A stretch of DNA of 64,000 nt from Duganella rivi (GCF_009857435.1 NZ_WWCK01000002.1:310001-374000); one strand, 5' to 3'; positions 8,091 to 17,052 are shown, counted from the first letter of the stretch. Numbers and translations are program-made. The notes: a model not told the origin generated them from the letters alone.

Positions 8091-8870
8091 ATGACGATCC
8101 CGAACACGATCCTGGAGGCGCTGAACCGCGCCGATGTTTCTTGGCGCCCACTGCTGGTCAAGGGCCTGGAAGCCATGATGGCCGCTACCCCGGACTACCT
8201 GCCGCAACTGGCGCAGGATCAATACCTGCCGACCGGGCAGCGCCTGTTTGCCGCGTTCGCATTGCCGCTGAATAAAGTGAAGTATGTACTAGTCGGGGAA
8301 GGGCCATATCCGCGAGCAGAGAGCGCCACCGGCGTCTGTTTCATGGATGGGGCCGTTGGCAGCCTGTGGTCGGACGAGGTCGGGGGCGGCTTGTCCAAGC
8401 CGGTCAACAAGGCCACCTCGCTGCGCAACTTCATGAAGATGCTGCTGGTGGCCGATGGCCAGCTTCAGCTGGAAAACACCGCCGGTGAGGCCATGGCGGC
8501 CGTCTCGGCCCAGGCGCGCAGCGGCGCGGGCAGCCACATCCTGACCTTGGCCGACATGCAGCACAAGCTGACTGAACAAGGCTTTTTGCTGCTGAACGCC
8601 TCGCTGGTATTCCGCAGCCACGTTGCTCCGGCCAAAGACGCGAAGGCATGGCTGCCGTTCTTCGAAACCGTGATGGCCGGGCTGGCTGCGCAAGCGACGA
8701 CCGTGCCGACGATGGTGCTGTGGGGAAAAATCGCCGAGCTGCTGGCCAAGTTGCCAGTGATGAAAGATTTCCCGCAGATCACTGCGGAACACCCGTACAA
8801 CCTTAGTTTTATTGGTAATAAGGATATGCACAAGCTGTTCCAGCCTATGCAGTTGCTGAGTAGGAGCTAA
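8091..8870 (+). CDS. uracil-DNA glycosylase-fold protein with non-canonical active site
   Basis: The 259-residue protein follows the family-1 uracil-DNA glycosylase fold: a VKYVLVGEGPYPRAESATG segment (residues 63-81) in the position of the water-activating loop, a TLADMQHKLTEQGFLLLNAS segment with the Asn-containing strand, VLWGKIAEL, and an EHPYNLSF segment (near 240) in place of HPSPLS. In classical Ung the first motif is GQDPYH; here it is GEGPYP, so the catalytic Asp and the following His are missing. A long open frame continues upstream to 7023, but those residues are antisense to the protease gene. The start at 8091 gives a normal-length protein. It may be a divergent glycosylase or a non-catalytic DNA-binding relative. 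Confidence 0.8.
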   Translation: MTIPNTILEALNRADVSWRPLLVKGLEAMMAATPDYLPQLAQDQYLPTGQRLFAAFALPLNKVKYVLVGEGPYPRAESATGVCFMDGAVGSLWSDEVGGGLSKPVNKATSLRNFMKMLLVADGQLQLENTAGEAMAAVSAQARSGAGSHILTLADMQHKLTEQGFLLLNASLVFRSHVAPAKDAKAWLPFFETVMAGLAAQATTVPTMVLWGKIAELLAKLPVMKDFPQITAEHPYNLSFIGNKDMHKLFQPMQLLSRS

Positions 8871-8903
8871 GAGGGGCGCCAGCAAGCTTTGTTAAAGTTT
8901 GGT

Positions 8904-8928
8904 ATACTTGACTAATTCGATCAACTAA
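8904..8928 (+). promoter_or_regulatory. IscR type 1 binding site upstream of iscR
   Basis: ATACTTGACTAATTCGATCA followed by ACTAA matches the E. coli type 1 (Fe-S-IscR) site ATASYYGACTRWWWYAGTCRRSTAT at most positions. I count mismatches only at the A/G pair in the middle of the right half and at the last base. It lies 56 bp before the iscR start and overlaps the probable promoter (TATACT at 8903-8908 or TTGACT at 8908-8913). This is the expected site for autorepression of the isc operon by [2Fe-2S]-IscR. Confidence 0.75.
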
Positions 8929-8983
8929 TCGGGCTTTGAGGGCTGAGCGAGAAGGTCGATATTTTAACCCAACCGAGGTAGTG

Positions 8984-9463
8984 ATGCGTCTGACCACCAA
9001 AGGCCGTTTTGCTGTGACTGCGATGATCGATCTGGCTTTGCGCCAAGGCAAAGGCCCAGTCACGCTGTCCGGCATCAGCCAGCGGCAGGCGATTTCGCTG
9101 TCTTACCTGGAGCAGCTGTTTGGCAAGCTGCGCCGCCACGAGATCGTTGAATCGATCCGCGGCCCGGGTGGTGGCTACAGCTTGGCGCGGCGCGCCGACA
9201 AGGTCACCGTTGCCGACATCATCATCGCCGTGGATGAGCCGCTTGATGCGACCCAGTGCGGCGGCAAAGAGAATTGCCATGGCGCGGACGCAGCCAGCGG
9301 CGCGCGCTGCATGACCCACGAACTGTGGGCCACGCTGAACGAAAAGATGGTTGATTATCTGGATTCCGTATCGCTGCAGGATCTGGTCGATCAACAAAAG
9401 CAGAAGAACGCTGAGCAAAGCGTAGTGGTCATGCCGCGTAACGGCAACCACGCCGCGCTCTAA
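8984..9463 (+). CDS. iscR: Fe-S cluster assembly transcriptional regulator IscR
   Basis: The 159-residue Rrf2-family regulator binds a [2Fe-2S] cluster and represses isc when cluster supply is adequate. The winged helix (MRLTTKGRFAVTAMIDLALR, then SLSYLEQLFGKLRRHEIVES) is intact. The cluster ligands are the three Cys in QCGGKENCHG and ARCMTHELW plus His in CMTHELW. The spacing is C-x5-C-x10-C, five residues longer than the E. coli C-x5-C-x5-C. Start is ATG 8984, where all IscR proteins begin MRLTTKGR; the reading frame extends 48 bp further but without family similarity. It heads the complete isc operon and is preceded by an IscR-type site. Confidence 0.97.
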   Translation: MRLTTKGRFAVTAMIDLALRQGKGPVTLSGISQRQAISLSYLEQLFGKLRRHEIVESIRGPGGGYSLARRADKVTVADIIIAVDEPLDATQCGGKENCHGADAASGARCMTHELWATLNEKMVDYLDSVSLQDLVDQQKQKNAEQSVVVMPRNGNHAAL

Positions 9464-9484
9464 GCCCTAACGGAGTAACCCCTG

Positions 9485-10741
9485 ATGAACGCCCCAGAAA
9501 AAAACATCGCTGACGTGAAATTCCAGACCGCGCCGCACTTCCCGATCTACATGGACTACTCGGCCACCACGCCGATTGATCCGCGCGTCGCCGATGCGAT
9601 GATTCCATACCTGCGCGAGCAGTTCGGCAATCCGGCTTCGCGCAGCCACATGTACGGCTGGACTGCGGAAAAAGCCGTGGAAGAAGCGCGCGGCCACGTG
9701 GCAGCGCTGGTCAATGCCGACCCACGCGAAATCATCTGGACTTCTGGCGCCACCGAGTCGAACAACCTCGCCATCAAGGGCGCGGCGCAGTTCTACAAGA
9801 CCAAGGGTAAGCACATCATCACGGTCAAGACCGAGCACAAAGCCGTGCTGGACACCGTGCGCGAACTGGAGCGCCAAGGCTTTGAAGCGACCTACCTGGA
9901 ACCGCAAGACAATGGCCTGATCACCATCGAACAGCTGACCGCCGCCATCCGTCCTGACACCATTCTGGTCTCGGTCATGCTGGTCAATAACGAGATCGGC
10001 GTGATTCAGCCGATCGACGAAATCGGCGCGCTGTGCCGCTCGAAAGGCATCATCTTCCACTGCGACGCTGCGCAAGCGACCGGCAAGATCGCCATCGACC
10101 TGCAAAAAACCAAGGTCGACCTGATGACCTTCACCGCGCACAAAACCTACGGCCCGAAAGGCGTGGGTGCGCTGTACGTCTGCCGCAAACCGCGCGTGCG
10201 TATCGAAGCACAAATGCACGGCGGTGGCCACGAGCGCGGTCTGCGTTCGGGCACGCTGCCGACCCACCAAATCGTCGGCATGGGCGAAGCGTTCCGCTTA
10301 GCTAAGGTCGAGATGGACACCGAGATCGCCCGCATCAAAGCGCTGCGCGACCGTCTGGCCAAGGGTCTGCAAGAAATCGAAGAGACCTACATCAACGGCG
10401 ACATGGATCACCGTGTGCCGCACAACCTGAACGTGAGCTTCAACTACGTTGAGGGCGAGTCGCTGATCATGGCGGTGAAAGACCTGGCGGTATCGTCGGG
10501 CTCCGCTTGTACTTCGGCCTCGCTGGAACCATCTTATGTACTGCGCGCGCTGGGCCGCAGCGATGAACTGGCACACAGCTCGATCCGTTTCACCATCGGC
10601 CGCTTCACCACCGAAGCCGATATCGACTTCGCGATTGAACTGATGAAGTCCAAGGTCAACAAACTGCGTGAACTGTCGCCGCTGTGGGATATGTTCAAAG
10701 AAGGTATCGACATCAGCTCGATCCAATGGGCAGCCCACTAA
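9485..10741 (+). CDS. iscS: cysteine desulfurase IscS
   Basis: The 418-residue PLP enzyme takes sulfur from L-cysteine as a persulfide for Fe-S cluster and tRNA thiolation. The PLP lysine is in [13 protein letters not shown] (about residue 220), and the mobile loop with the active-site Cys is [17 protein letters not shown] (about residue 342). It is about 14 residues longer than E. coli IscS because of an N-terminal stretch ([19 protein letters not shown]). The RBS is GGAG nine bases before the ATG. It sits 21 bp after iscR and 24 bp before iscU. Confidence 0.97.
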   Translation: MNAPEKNIADVKFQTAPHFPIYMDYSATTPIDPRVADAMIPYLREQFGNPASRSHMYGWTAEKAVEEARGHVAALVNADPREIIWTSGATESNNLAIKGAAQFYKTKGKHIITVKTEHKAVLDTVRELERQGFEATYLEPQDNGLITIEQLTAAIRPDTILVSVMLVNNEIGVIQPIDEIGALCRSKGIIFHCDAAQATGKIAIDLQKTKVDLMTFTAHKTYGPKGVGALYVCRKPRVRIEAQMHGGGHERGLRSGTLPTHQIVGMGEAFRLAKVEMDTEIARIKALRDRLAKGLQEIEETYINGDMDHRVPHNLNVSFNYVEGESLIMAVKDLAVSSGSACTSASLEPSYVLRALGRSDELAHSSIRFTIGRFTTEADIDFAIELMKSKVNKLRELSPLWDMFKEGIDISSIQWAAH

Positions 10742-10765
10742 TACTGAATAAATAGGAGCATCAAA

Positions 10766-11149
10766 ATGGCTTACTCGGAAAAAGTACTGGACCACTACGA
10801 AAACCCACGTAACGTTGGCGCCTTCGAAAAAGGCGACGACAGCGTAGGCACCGGCATGGTTGGCGCGCCAGCTTGCGGCGACGTGATGAAGCTGCAAATC
10901 AAAGTGGGCGCGGATGGCGTGATCGAAGACGCTAAATTCAAAACCTACGGCTGCGGCTCGGCGATCGCTTCGAGCTCGCTGGTGACCGAATGGGTCAAGG
11001 GCAAAACCCTGGATCAGGCACTGGCCATCAAGAACACCCAGATCGCAGAAGAACTGGCGCTGCCGCCAGTGAAAATCCACTGCTCGATCCTGGCGGAAGA
11101 CGCCATCAAGGCAGCTGTTCTGGACTACCAGACCAAGCACGCAGCGTAA
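10766..11149 (+). CDS. iscU: Fe-S cluster scaffold protein IscU
   Basis: The 127-residue scaffold assembles [2Fe-2S]/[4Fe-4S] clusters. The three ligand cysteines are in VGAPACGDVM, KTYGCGSAIAS and KIHCSILAED, and the HscA recognition motif LPPVK is present (LPPVKIHCSILAEDAIKAA). Size and order are standard. An RBS (AGGAG) precedes the ATG. It is followed by a GC-rich hairpin before iscA. Confidence 0.98.
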   Translation: MAYSEKVLDHYENPRNVGAFEKGDDSVGTGMVGAPACGDVMKLQIKVGADGVIEDAKFKTYGCGSAIASSSLVTEWVKGKTLDQALAIKNTQIAEELALPPVKIHCSILAEDAIKAAVLDYQTKHAA

Positions 11150-11157
11150 TTACACGT

Positions 11158-11179
11158 CGCCCCGGTTTATAACGGGGCG
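11158..11179 (+). other. iscU-iscA intergenic RNA hairpin
   Basis: CGCCCCG (11158-11164) can pair with CGGGGCG (11173-11179) across an 8-base loop, all within the 42-bp gap between iscU and iscA and just upstream of the iscA ribosome binding site (GGGAG at 11180-11184). No T-tract follows, so it is not a terminator. It could be a processing or translation-tuning element. Function inferred from position only. Confidence 0.5.
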
Positions 11180-11191
11180 CGGGAGAATCAA

Positions 11192-11515
11192 ATGGCAATC
11201 ACCCTGACCGAAAAAGCAGCTAAACACATCAACCGCTACATCGAGCGCCGCGGCAAGGGCATCGGTTTGCGTTTTGGCGTGCGCACCACCGGCTGCTCGG
11301 GCATGGCCTACAAGCTGGAATACGTGGACGAAGTGACCGCTGACGACAGCGTGTTCGAGTCGCACGGCGTCAAAGTGTTCGTCGATCCGAAAAGCCTGCC
11401 GTACATCGACGGCACGGAACTGGACTTCGCGCGCGAAGGTCTGAACGAAGGCTTCAAGTTCAACAACCCGAACGAGAAAGACGCTTGCGGTTGCGGTGAA
11501 AGCTTCCGCGTCTGA
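11192..11515 (+). CDS. iscA: Fe-S cluster assembly protein IscA
   Basis: The 107-residue A-type carrier binds iron or Fe-S cluster through three conserved Cys: one in [13 protein letters not shown] and two in [11 protein letters not shown] at the C-terminus. It probably hands clusters to [4Fe-4S] apoproteins. Size matches E. coli IscA (107). It lies between iscU and hscB, six bases before the hscB start. Confidence 0.97.
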   Translation: MAITLTEKAAKHINRYIERRGKGIGLRFGVRTTGCSGMAYKLEYVDEVTADDSVFESHGVKVFVDPKSLPYIDGTELDFAREGLNEGFKFNNPNEKDACGCGESFRV

Positions 11516-11521
11516 CACGTC

Positions 11522-12037
11522 ATGCAGAATCACTTTGAACTCTTCAACCTGCCCAAGCAGTTTGCCGTCGACGCGGATGCGCTGAACAGCGCCTACCGCG
11601 ACGTGCAAAGCCGCGTCCATCCCGACAAATTCGTTAGCGCCACCGACGCCGAGAAGCGCGTCGCCATGCAGTGGGCCACGCGCGCCAACGAAGCCTATCA
11701 GACCCTGAAAAATCCGCAGAAGCGCGCGCAATACCTGTGCGAGCTGCATGGCGTCGATTTGCAGACCGAGTCGAATACGGCAATGCCGATGGCCTTCCTG
11801 ATGCAGCAGATGGAGTGGCGCGAAGAGCTGGGTGACGCCCGCGCCGCTAAAGACAGCGACGCGCTGGAAGCGCTGGACGGCCAGCTGCGCGAGGCGCGCA
11901 AGCAGCAACTGGCGCAAATCGAACAGCAACTCAACGCCAATGATTTTCAAGCCGCCGCCCAAGGCGTGCGCGCGCTGATGTTCCTCGAAAAATTCGGCGA
12001 AGAAGTCCGCTTCGCCTTTGAAGCAATCGAAGCTTGA
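11522..12037 (+). CDS. hscB: Fe-S assembly co-chaperone HscB
   Basis: The 171-residue J-type co-chaperone brings IscU to HscA and stimulates its ATPase. The J domain (residues 1-75) contains the HPD motif in SRVHPDKFVS. The C-terminal helical bundle (about 90-171) binds IscU. It starts with ATG seven bases after the iscA stop and has the standard isc operon place. Confidence 0.96.
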   Translation: MQNHFELFNLPKQFAVDADALNSAYRDVQSRVHPDKFVSATDAEKRVAMQWATRANEAYQTLKNPQKRAQYLCELHGVDLQTESNTAMPMAFLMQQMEWREELGDARAAKDSDALEALDGQLREARKQQLAQIEQQLNANDFQAAAQGVRALMFLEKFGEEVRFAFEAIEA

Positions 12038-12039
12038 AC

Positions 12040-12060
12040 GTGCGCGCCGGCCGCGCGCAC
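12040..12060 (+). other. hscB-hscA intergenic RNA hairpin
   Basis: GTGCGCGC (12040-12047) pairs with GCGCGCAC (12053-12060) across CGGCC, immediately after the hscB stop. No T-tract follows. It is the second stable hairpin in an isc intergenic gap, so a role in mRNA processing or differential expression is possible. Confidence 0.45.
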
Positions 12061-12094
12061 TTCTCAAGTACTACAAAAATACAGGTCCCGTCTC

Positions 12095-13975
12095 ATGGCA
12101 CTTCTGCAAATTTCCGAACCAGGCATGTCCACCGCACCGCACCAGCATCGGCTGGCGGTGGGGATTGATTTGGGCACCACCAATTCGCTGGTGGCGACTG
12201 TGCGCAACAGCATTCCAGAAGTGCTGAACGACGAAGACGGCCGCGCGCTGCTGCCGTCCGTGGTGCGCTACCTGCCTAACGGCCACGCCAACATCGGCTA
12301 CAAGGCGCAGGCTGCGCAGACCACCGATCCGAAAAACACCATCGTGTCGGTGAAGCGTTTCATGGGCCGTGGCCTGGGCGATATCGCTTACGCTGAAAAC
12401 CTGCCGTATCAATTCGTTGATGCTCCCGGCATGGTGCAGCTGAAGACCGTCGCCGGGGTGAAAAGCCCGGTCGAGGTGTCCGCGCAAATCCTGGCCACGC
12501 TGCGCCAGCGTGCAGAAGATTCGCTGGGCGATGATCTGGTTGGCGCGGTGATTACCGTGCCTGCTTACTTCGACGACGCGCAGCGCCAAGCCACCAAGGA
12601 TGCTGCGCAATTGGCCGGTCTGAACGTGTTGCGCCTGCTGAGCGAGCCGACTGCGGCGGCCATCGCCTACGGTCTGGATAACGGGTCGGAAGGCATCTAC
12701 GCGGTCTACGATTTGGGCGGCGGCACTTTCGATATCTCGATTCTGAAACTGAGCAAAGGCGTGTTTGAAGTGCTGGCCACCGGCGGCGACTCCGCGCTGG
12801 GCGGCGACGACTTCGATCACCGTCTGTTCTGCCACATTCACCAAGAAGAAAAACTGGCGCCGCTGTCGGACGAAGACACCGCCGTGCTGATGGTCAAAGC
12901 GCGCGAAGCCAAGGAACTGCTGTCCACCAAGTCCGAAGTGACCGTGGACGCCGCGCTGAAGTCGGGCGAGCAGGTGCACCTGAACGTCTCCGCTGAGAAG
13001 TTCCAGGAGATCACCAAGCACTTGATCGAGAAGACCATGAAGGCCATCAAAAAAGCGCTGCGCGACGCCAATGTCGATGCGGACGATGTTGATGGCGTGG
13101 TCATGGTCGGCGGCGCAACGCGCATGCCGCACGTGCATCGCGCAGTGAGCGAATACTTCCACACCACGCCGCACGCGAATATCGATCCAGATAAAGTGGT
13201 GGCGCTGGGCGCGGCGATTCAAGCGAATCTGCTAGCAGGTAACCGCGCCGCAGGCGACGACTGGCTGCTGCTGGACGTGATCCCGCTGTCGCTCGGTATC
13301 GAGACGATGGGCGGCCTGGTAGAGAAAATCATCCCGCGCAATTCGACCATTCCTTGCGCCCGCGCGCAGGAGTTCACCACCTTCAAGGACGGGCAGACCG
13401 CGCTGGCAGTGCACGTGCTGCAAGGCGAGCGTGAACTGGTGGCCGATTGCCGCTCGCTGGCGCGCTTTGAACTGCGTGGCATTCCGCCGATGGCGGCTGG
13501 CGCGGCGCGCATTCGCATCACTTACCAAGTTGACGCAGACGGCTTGTTGTCGGTGTCGGCGCGCGAGCTGCGTTCGGGCGTGGAGTCGTCCATCACCGTG
13601 AAGCCTTCGTACGGCTTGGGCGATGACGATGTGGCGCGCATGCTGCAAGATTCGCACACCTCGGCCGCTGACGATATGAAAGCGCGCGCGCTGCGTGAAG
13701 AGCAGGTGGAAGCGGAACGCATCCTGCTGGCGACGCAAGCGGCGCTGGACGAAGACGCAGCGCTGCTGTCGGACGAAGAGCGCGTCGCAGTCGATGCGCT
13801 GATCGTGAAGACGCGCGAGGTCGTGGCGCAATCGCAAACCGGCGCGGTAGATCACCAGGCAGTGAAAGCCGCCGTCGAAGCGCTGGCCCACGGTACCGAA
13901 GAATTTGCATCGCGCCGCATGGATCGCAGCGTGCGCAGTGCACTGGCGGGCAAGGCGCTCGACCAGGTCGTTTAA
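12095..13975 (+). CDS. hscA: Fe-S assembly Hsp70 chaperone HscA
   Basis: The 626-residue Hsp70-class ATPase releases clusters from IscU. The nucleotide-binding domain carries [15 protein letters not shown] (about residues 23-37), [15 protein letters not shown] and [17 protein letters not shown]. The substrate-binding domain begins near [15 protein letters not shown] (about 390). The ATG at 12095 is used; an alternative internal ATG (MSTAPHQ) lies 10 residues later. Length is close to E. coli HscA (616). Confidence 0.97.
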   Translation: MALLQISEPGMSTAPHQHRLAVGIDLGTTNSLVATVRNSIPEVLNDEDGRALLPSVVRYLPNGHANIGYKAQAAQTTDPKNTIVSVKRFMGRGLGDIAYAENLPYQFVDAPGMVQLKTVAGVKSPVEVSAQILATLRQRAEDSLGDDLVGAVITVPAYFDDAQRQATKDAAQLAGLNVLRLLSEPTAAAIAYGLDNGSEGIYAVYDLGGGTFDISILKLSKGVFEVLATGGDSALGGDDFDHRLFCHIHQEEKLAPLSDEDTAVLMVKAREAKELLSTKSEVTVDAALKSGEQVHLNVSAEKFQEITKHLIEKTMKAIKKALRDANVDADDVDGVVMVGGATRMPHVHRAVSEYFHTTPHANIDPDKVVALGAAIQANLLAGNRAAGDDWLLLDVIPLSLGIETMGGLVEKIIPRNSTIPCARAQEFTTFKDGQTALAVHVLQGERELVADCRSLARFELRGIPPMAAGAARIRITYQVDADGLLSVSARELRSGVESSITVKPSYGLGDDDVARMLQDSHTSAADDMKARALREEQVEAERILLATQAALDEDAALLSDEERVAVDALIVKTREVVAQSQTGAVDHQAVKAAVEALAHGTEEFASRRMDRSVRSALAGKALDQVV

Positions 13976-13993
13976 ATAAACATAGAGCTCAAC

Positions 13994-14335
13994 ATGCCAC
14001 AAATCGTATTCCTCCCTCACGCAAAACTGTGCCCGGATGGCGCCGTCGTCGAAGCCGAAGCCGGCAAAACCCTGTGCGACGTCATGCTGGAAAATGACAT
14101 CCACATCGAGCACGCGTGCGAAAAATCCTGCGCTTGCACCACCTGCCACGTGCTCGTGCGCGAGGGCTTCAATTCGCTGAGCGAAGCCAGCGAAACCGAG
14201 GAAGACCTGCTGGATAAAGCATGGGGCCTGGAAGCCGTGTCGCGCCTGTCGTGCCAAGCGGTGGTGGCGGATGAAGACCTGGTGGTTGAAATTCCGAAAT
14301 ACACCATCAATCACGCCAGCGAAGGCGGACACTGA
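13994..14335 (+). CDS. fdx: ISC-type [2Fe-2S] ferredoxin
   Basis: The 113-residue ferredoxin is the electron donor of the ISC system. The cluster ligands follow C-x5-C-x2-C in HACEKSCACTTCHVLV, with the fourth Cys in SRLSCQAVV. The extra Cys within the x5 segment, typical of ISC Fdx, is present. It closes the operon; iscX, which follows fdx in E. coli, is absent and a methyltransferase gene starts five bases later. Confidence 0.96.
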   Translation: MPQIVFLPHAKLCPDGAVVEAEAGKTLCDVMLENDIHIEHACEKSCACTTCHVLVREGFNSLSEASETEEDLLDKAWGLEAVSRLSCQAVVADEDLVVEIPKYTINHASEGGH

Positions 14336-14340
14336 TACCA

Positions 14341-15228
14341 ATGAAGAAGCCGAGCAAGCCAGCCGCCAAGATCGGCGCGACCGTCACCAGCGCCGACAAC
14401 ATGCCGGAAATCCGCGAAGGGCAGACCGTAGCACTGCTGCAGGAACTGCACATCCTCACGCGCGACGGCAAGATGAATCAGGACAGCCGCCGCAAGCTGA
14501 AACAGGTCTACCACCTGTACCAGTTCATCGAGCCGCTGCTGAAGGAAGTGCTGGAATCGAAAGAGAATGTCTCGCTGGTCGATCACGGCGCGGGCAAGTC
14601 CTACCTCGGCTTCATCATCTACGACCTGTTCTTCAAGGCGCTGCAAAACTCGCACATCTATGGCATTGAGACGCGCGAAGAACTGGTGGCGCGTTCGCAG
14701 GAACTGGCGCAGAAGTTCAACTTCCCCGGCATGTCCTTCCTGCCGCTGTCGGTGGCCGAGTCTACCGAGTCGAAACTGCTGCCGGAGCAGATCGACGTCG
14801 TCACCGCGCTCCACGCCTGCAACACGGCGACCGATGATGCGATCCAGTTCGCGCTGAAGAAGAAGGCCAAGCACATCGTGCTGGTGCCGTGCTGCCAGGC
14901 GGAAGTAGCCTCCGTCCTGAAGAAAAACAAAGGCCAGTCGCTGGGCAAATCCGCGCTGACCGAAATCTGGCGTCATCCAATTCACACCCGTGAATTCGGC
15001 AGCCAGATCACCAACGTGCTGCGTTGTCTGCAGTTGGAAGCGCACGGCTACAGCGTTACCGTCACTGAGTTGGTAGGCTGGGAGCACTCGATGAAGAATG
15101 AACTCATCATCGCTACCTATAAAAACCTGCCGCGCAAGCGTCCGGCCGAGCGCCTGAAAGAAGTGCTGGAGACCGTGGGCCTGCAAGAGATGAACACGCG
15201 TTTCTTTGCCGAAGAAGAGGTAGCGTAA
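14341..15228 (+). CDS. class I SAM-dependent methyltransferase (Methyltransf_32 type)
   Basis: The 295-residue protein has a Rossmann SAM-binding core: SLVDHGAGKSYLGFIIYDL (about residues 79-97) as motif I, then IYGIETREELV as motif II, DVVTALHACNTATDDAI and IVLVPCCQAEV. The ALHACNTATDDA and VPCCQ motifs resemble the PF13679 family, which includes TRM13-like proteins, so an RNA substrate is possible but unproven. It starts five bases after fdx and its stop overlaps the ATG of the threonine aldolase. It probably belongs to the downstream end of the isc transcript. Confidence 0.82.
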   Translation: MKKPSKPAAKIGATVTSADNMPEIREGQTVALLQELHILTRDGKMNQDSRRKLKQVYHLYQFIEPLLKEVLESKENVSLVDHGAGKSYLGFIIYDLFFKALQNSHIYGIETREELVARSQELAQKFNFPGMSFLPLSVAESTESKLLPEQIDVVTALHACNTATDDAIQFALKKKAKHIVLVPCCQAEVASVLKKNKGQSLGKSALTEIWRHPIHTREFGSQITNVLRCLQLEAHGYSVTVTELVGWEHSMKNELIIATYKNLPRKRPAERLKEVLETVGLQEMNTRFFAEEEVA

Positions 15229-16235
15229 TGGATTGGCTCGACCTGCGTAGCGACACCGTCACCCGCCCAAGCGCCGCCATGCGCGCCGCCATGAACTTGG
15301 CCGAAGTTGGTGATGATGTCTACGGCGACGATCCGACCGTCAATCGCCTGCAAGAATATGCGGCCGATTTGTTCGGCTTTGAAGATGCGGTGTTTGCACC
15401 ATCGGGCACGCAAAGCAATCTGCTCGCGCTGCTGGCGCACTGCGGCCGTGGCGATGAATACCTGGTTGGCCAAGAGGCGCACACCTACCGCTACGAAGGA
15501 GGCGGCGCGGCGGTGCTGGGTAGTATTCAGCCGCAGCCAATTATCAATCAGGCCGATGGCAGCATCGCGCTGGACGATATCGCAGCCTACATCAAGCCGG
15601 ACGATTTCCACTTCGCGCGCACCAAGTTGCTCGCGCTGGAAAACACCATCAACGGCCGCGTGCTGCCGCTTGATTACGTGCAGCAGGCGACCAAGCTGGC
15701 GCATGATCGCGGCCTGTCCACGCATCTCGACGGCGCGCGCGTTTGCAATGCGGCGGTCAAGCTGGGCGTGAGCCCGCGCGAGATCGTGAAAGGCTTTGAC
15801 TCGGTGTCGGTGTGCTTGTCGAAAGGCCTTGGCGCACCGGTAGGCTCGGTCCTGTTGGGTACCAAGCCATTCATCAAAGAGGCCAAGCGCTGGCGCAAGA
15901 TGCTGGGCGGTGGCATGCGCCAAGCCGGCATGATCGCGGCTGGTGGCTTGTACGCGCTGGAGCACAACATCCCGCGCCTGCAAGAGGATCACAACAACGC
16001 GGCTTACTTCGCCGGTGAACTGGCGAAGATGAAAGGCCTCAAAGTCAGCGCGCCGCAGACCAACATCTTCTACGTCGACATTCCGCAGTTCGTGATGCAG
16101 GGCTTGGGCGATGTGCTGGAGCTGACGCACATCCGCGTATCAATGTCGCAGCGCCTGCGCATTGTCACGCACATGGACGCCAAGCGTGACGACATTGATC
16201 GCGCCATCACCGTGTTTGGAGACTTCTTTGGATAA
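15228..16235 (+). CDS. ltaE: low-specificity L-threonine aldolase
   Basis: The 335-residue PLP enzyme cleaves L-threonine or L-allo-threonine to glycine and acetaldehyde. Family features are the N-terminal DLRSDTVTRPSAAMRAAM, the GDDVYGDDPTVNRLQ loop, the LDGARVCNAAV strand with the cofactor-binding Asp, and the PLP lysine in CLSKGLGAPVGSVLLG (about residue 203). The start overlaps the methyltransferase stop by one base (TAATG). The stop lies inside the next gene. Confidence 0.94.
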   Translation: MDWLDLRSDTVTRPSAAMRAAMNLAEVGDDVYGDDPTVNRLQEYAADLFGFEDAVFAPSGTQSNLLALLAHCGRGDEYLVGQEAHTYRYEGGGAAVLGSIQPQPIINQADGSIALDDIAAYIKPDDFHFARTKLLALENTINGRVLPLDYVQQATKLAHDRGLSTHLDGARVCNAAVKLGVSPREIVKGFDSVSVCLSKGLGAPVGSVLLGTKPFIKEAKRWRKMLGGGMRQAGMIAAGGLYALEHNIPRLQEDHNNAAYFAGELAKMKGLKVSAPQTNIFYVDIPQFVMQGLGDVLELTHIRVSMSQRLRIVTHMDAKRDDIDRAITVFGDFFG

Positions 16236-16905
16236 CGAAGATACCGTACGCCTGAACAAGCGCGTAGCCGAAGAACGCGGCTGTTCGCGGCGCGAGGCCG
16301 AGTTGTACATCGAGGGTGGCTTCGTCAGCATCGATGGCGTGGTTGTGGAAGAAGTGGGCGCGCGCGTAACGCCGGAGCAGAAAGTCACCATCGCCGATGA
16401 CGCCACGCTGCTGGAAATCACGCCGGTCACCATCCTGCTGCACAAGCCTGCGGGCGCACCGCAGCCGCTGCACCTGCTGAACGCGGACACGCTCACGCGC
16501 ACCGTGCCGGGCAAGCGCTTCCTCAAGCGTCACGTTACTGGTCAAGAGCAAATGGTGCCGCTGGATGCGAAAGCCAGCGGCTTGGTCGTATTCACGCAAG
16601 ACTTCCGCGTCAACCGCAAGTTGAGCGAGGAGTCGGTGGAGCATGAGATCATCGTTGAAGTCTCCGGCCAGATCATCGAAGGCGGCTTGCAGCAGCTGAA
16701 TCAGATCAACGGCAAAGTAAGCTGGCAAAACGAAACGCGCCTGCGCTTCGCCATGAAGAACGCCAAGCTAGGCTTGATCGAAAAGCTGTGCAAGGAAGTC
16801 GGCTTGAAAGTGGTGAGCATGAAGCGCATCCGCGTGGGCCGCATCTCCATGTCCAGCCTGCCGGTAGGCGAGTGGCGCTACTTGCAGGACTACGAGCGCT
16901 TTTAA
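16228..16905 (+). CDS. rRNA pseudouridine synthase, RsuA/RluB/E/F family (TTG start)
   Basis: The 225-residue protein has an N-terminal S4 RNA-binding domain (VRLNKRVAEERGCSRREAEL) and a pseudouridine synthase domain. The catalytic Asp motif reads VPLDAKASGLVVFTQ instead of the usual GRLDxxSxGLLL, with Asp and Gly-Leu retained. I assign a TTG start at 16228: GGAG (16218-16221) lies six bases upstream, and the first codons give LDNEDTVRLNK. The gene overlaps the ltaE stop by 8 bp. By pattern it could be RluF-like; the target uridine is not determined. Confidence 0.85.
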   Translation: MDNEDTVRLNKRVAEERGCSRREAELYIEGGFVSIDGVVVEEVGARVTPEQKVTIADDATLLEITPVTILLHKPAGAPQPLHLLNADTLTRTVPGKRFLKRHVTGQEQMVPLDAKASGLVVFTQDFRVNRKLSEESVEHEIIVEVSGQIIEGGLQQLNQINGKVSWQNETRLRFAMKNAKLGLIEKLCKEVGLKVVSMKRIRVGRISMSSLPVGEWRYLQDYERF

Positions 16906-16994
16906 AACCCAACCCTAAGCGCAAACCAAGCGGGTTCAGGGTCTGTTTTTCTACTGAGTGCGCGGGAATCGCTAAACCCGCACTGCGGCGACCA

Positions 16995-17024
16995 GGGGTC
17001 TGACCCCGTACGGGGTCAGACCCC
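16995..17024. repeat. 30-bp perfect palindromic repeat, copy 1
   Basis: The left half reads GGGGTCTGACCCCGT and the right half is its exact reverse complement. It lies between the convergent pseudouridine synthase and RDD genes. A second copy lies at 61516-61543. Similar sequence continues for about 25 bp on one side of both copies (CCGCAG..GTGCGGGTT, after reverse complementing this copy), so the element is directional. It resembles REP-type elements and could act as a bidirectional terminator or transcript-stabilising hairpin. Confidence 0.85.
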
Positions 17025-17052
17025 AAACTTTTGGGTTTGCTGCGCGGCTCAA

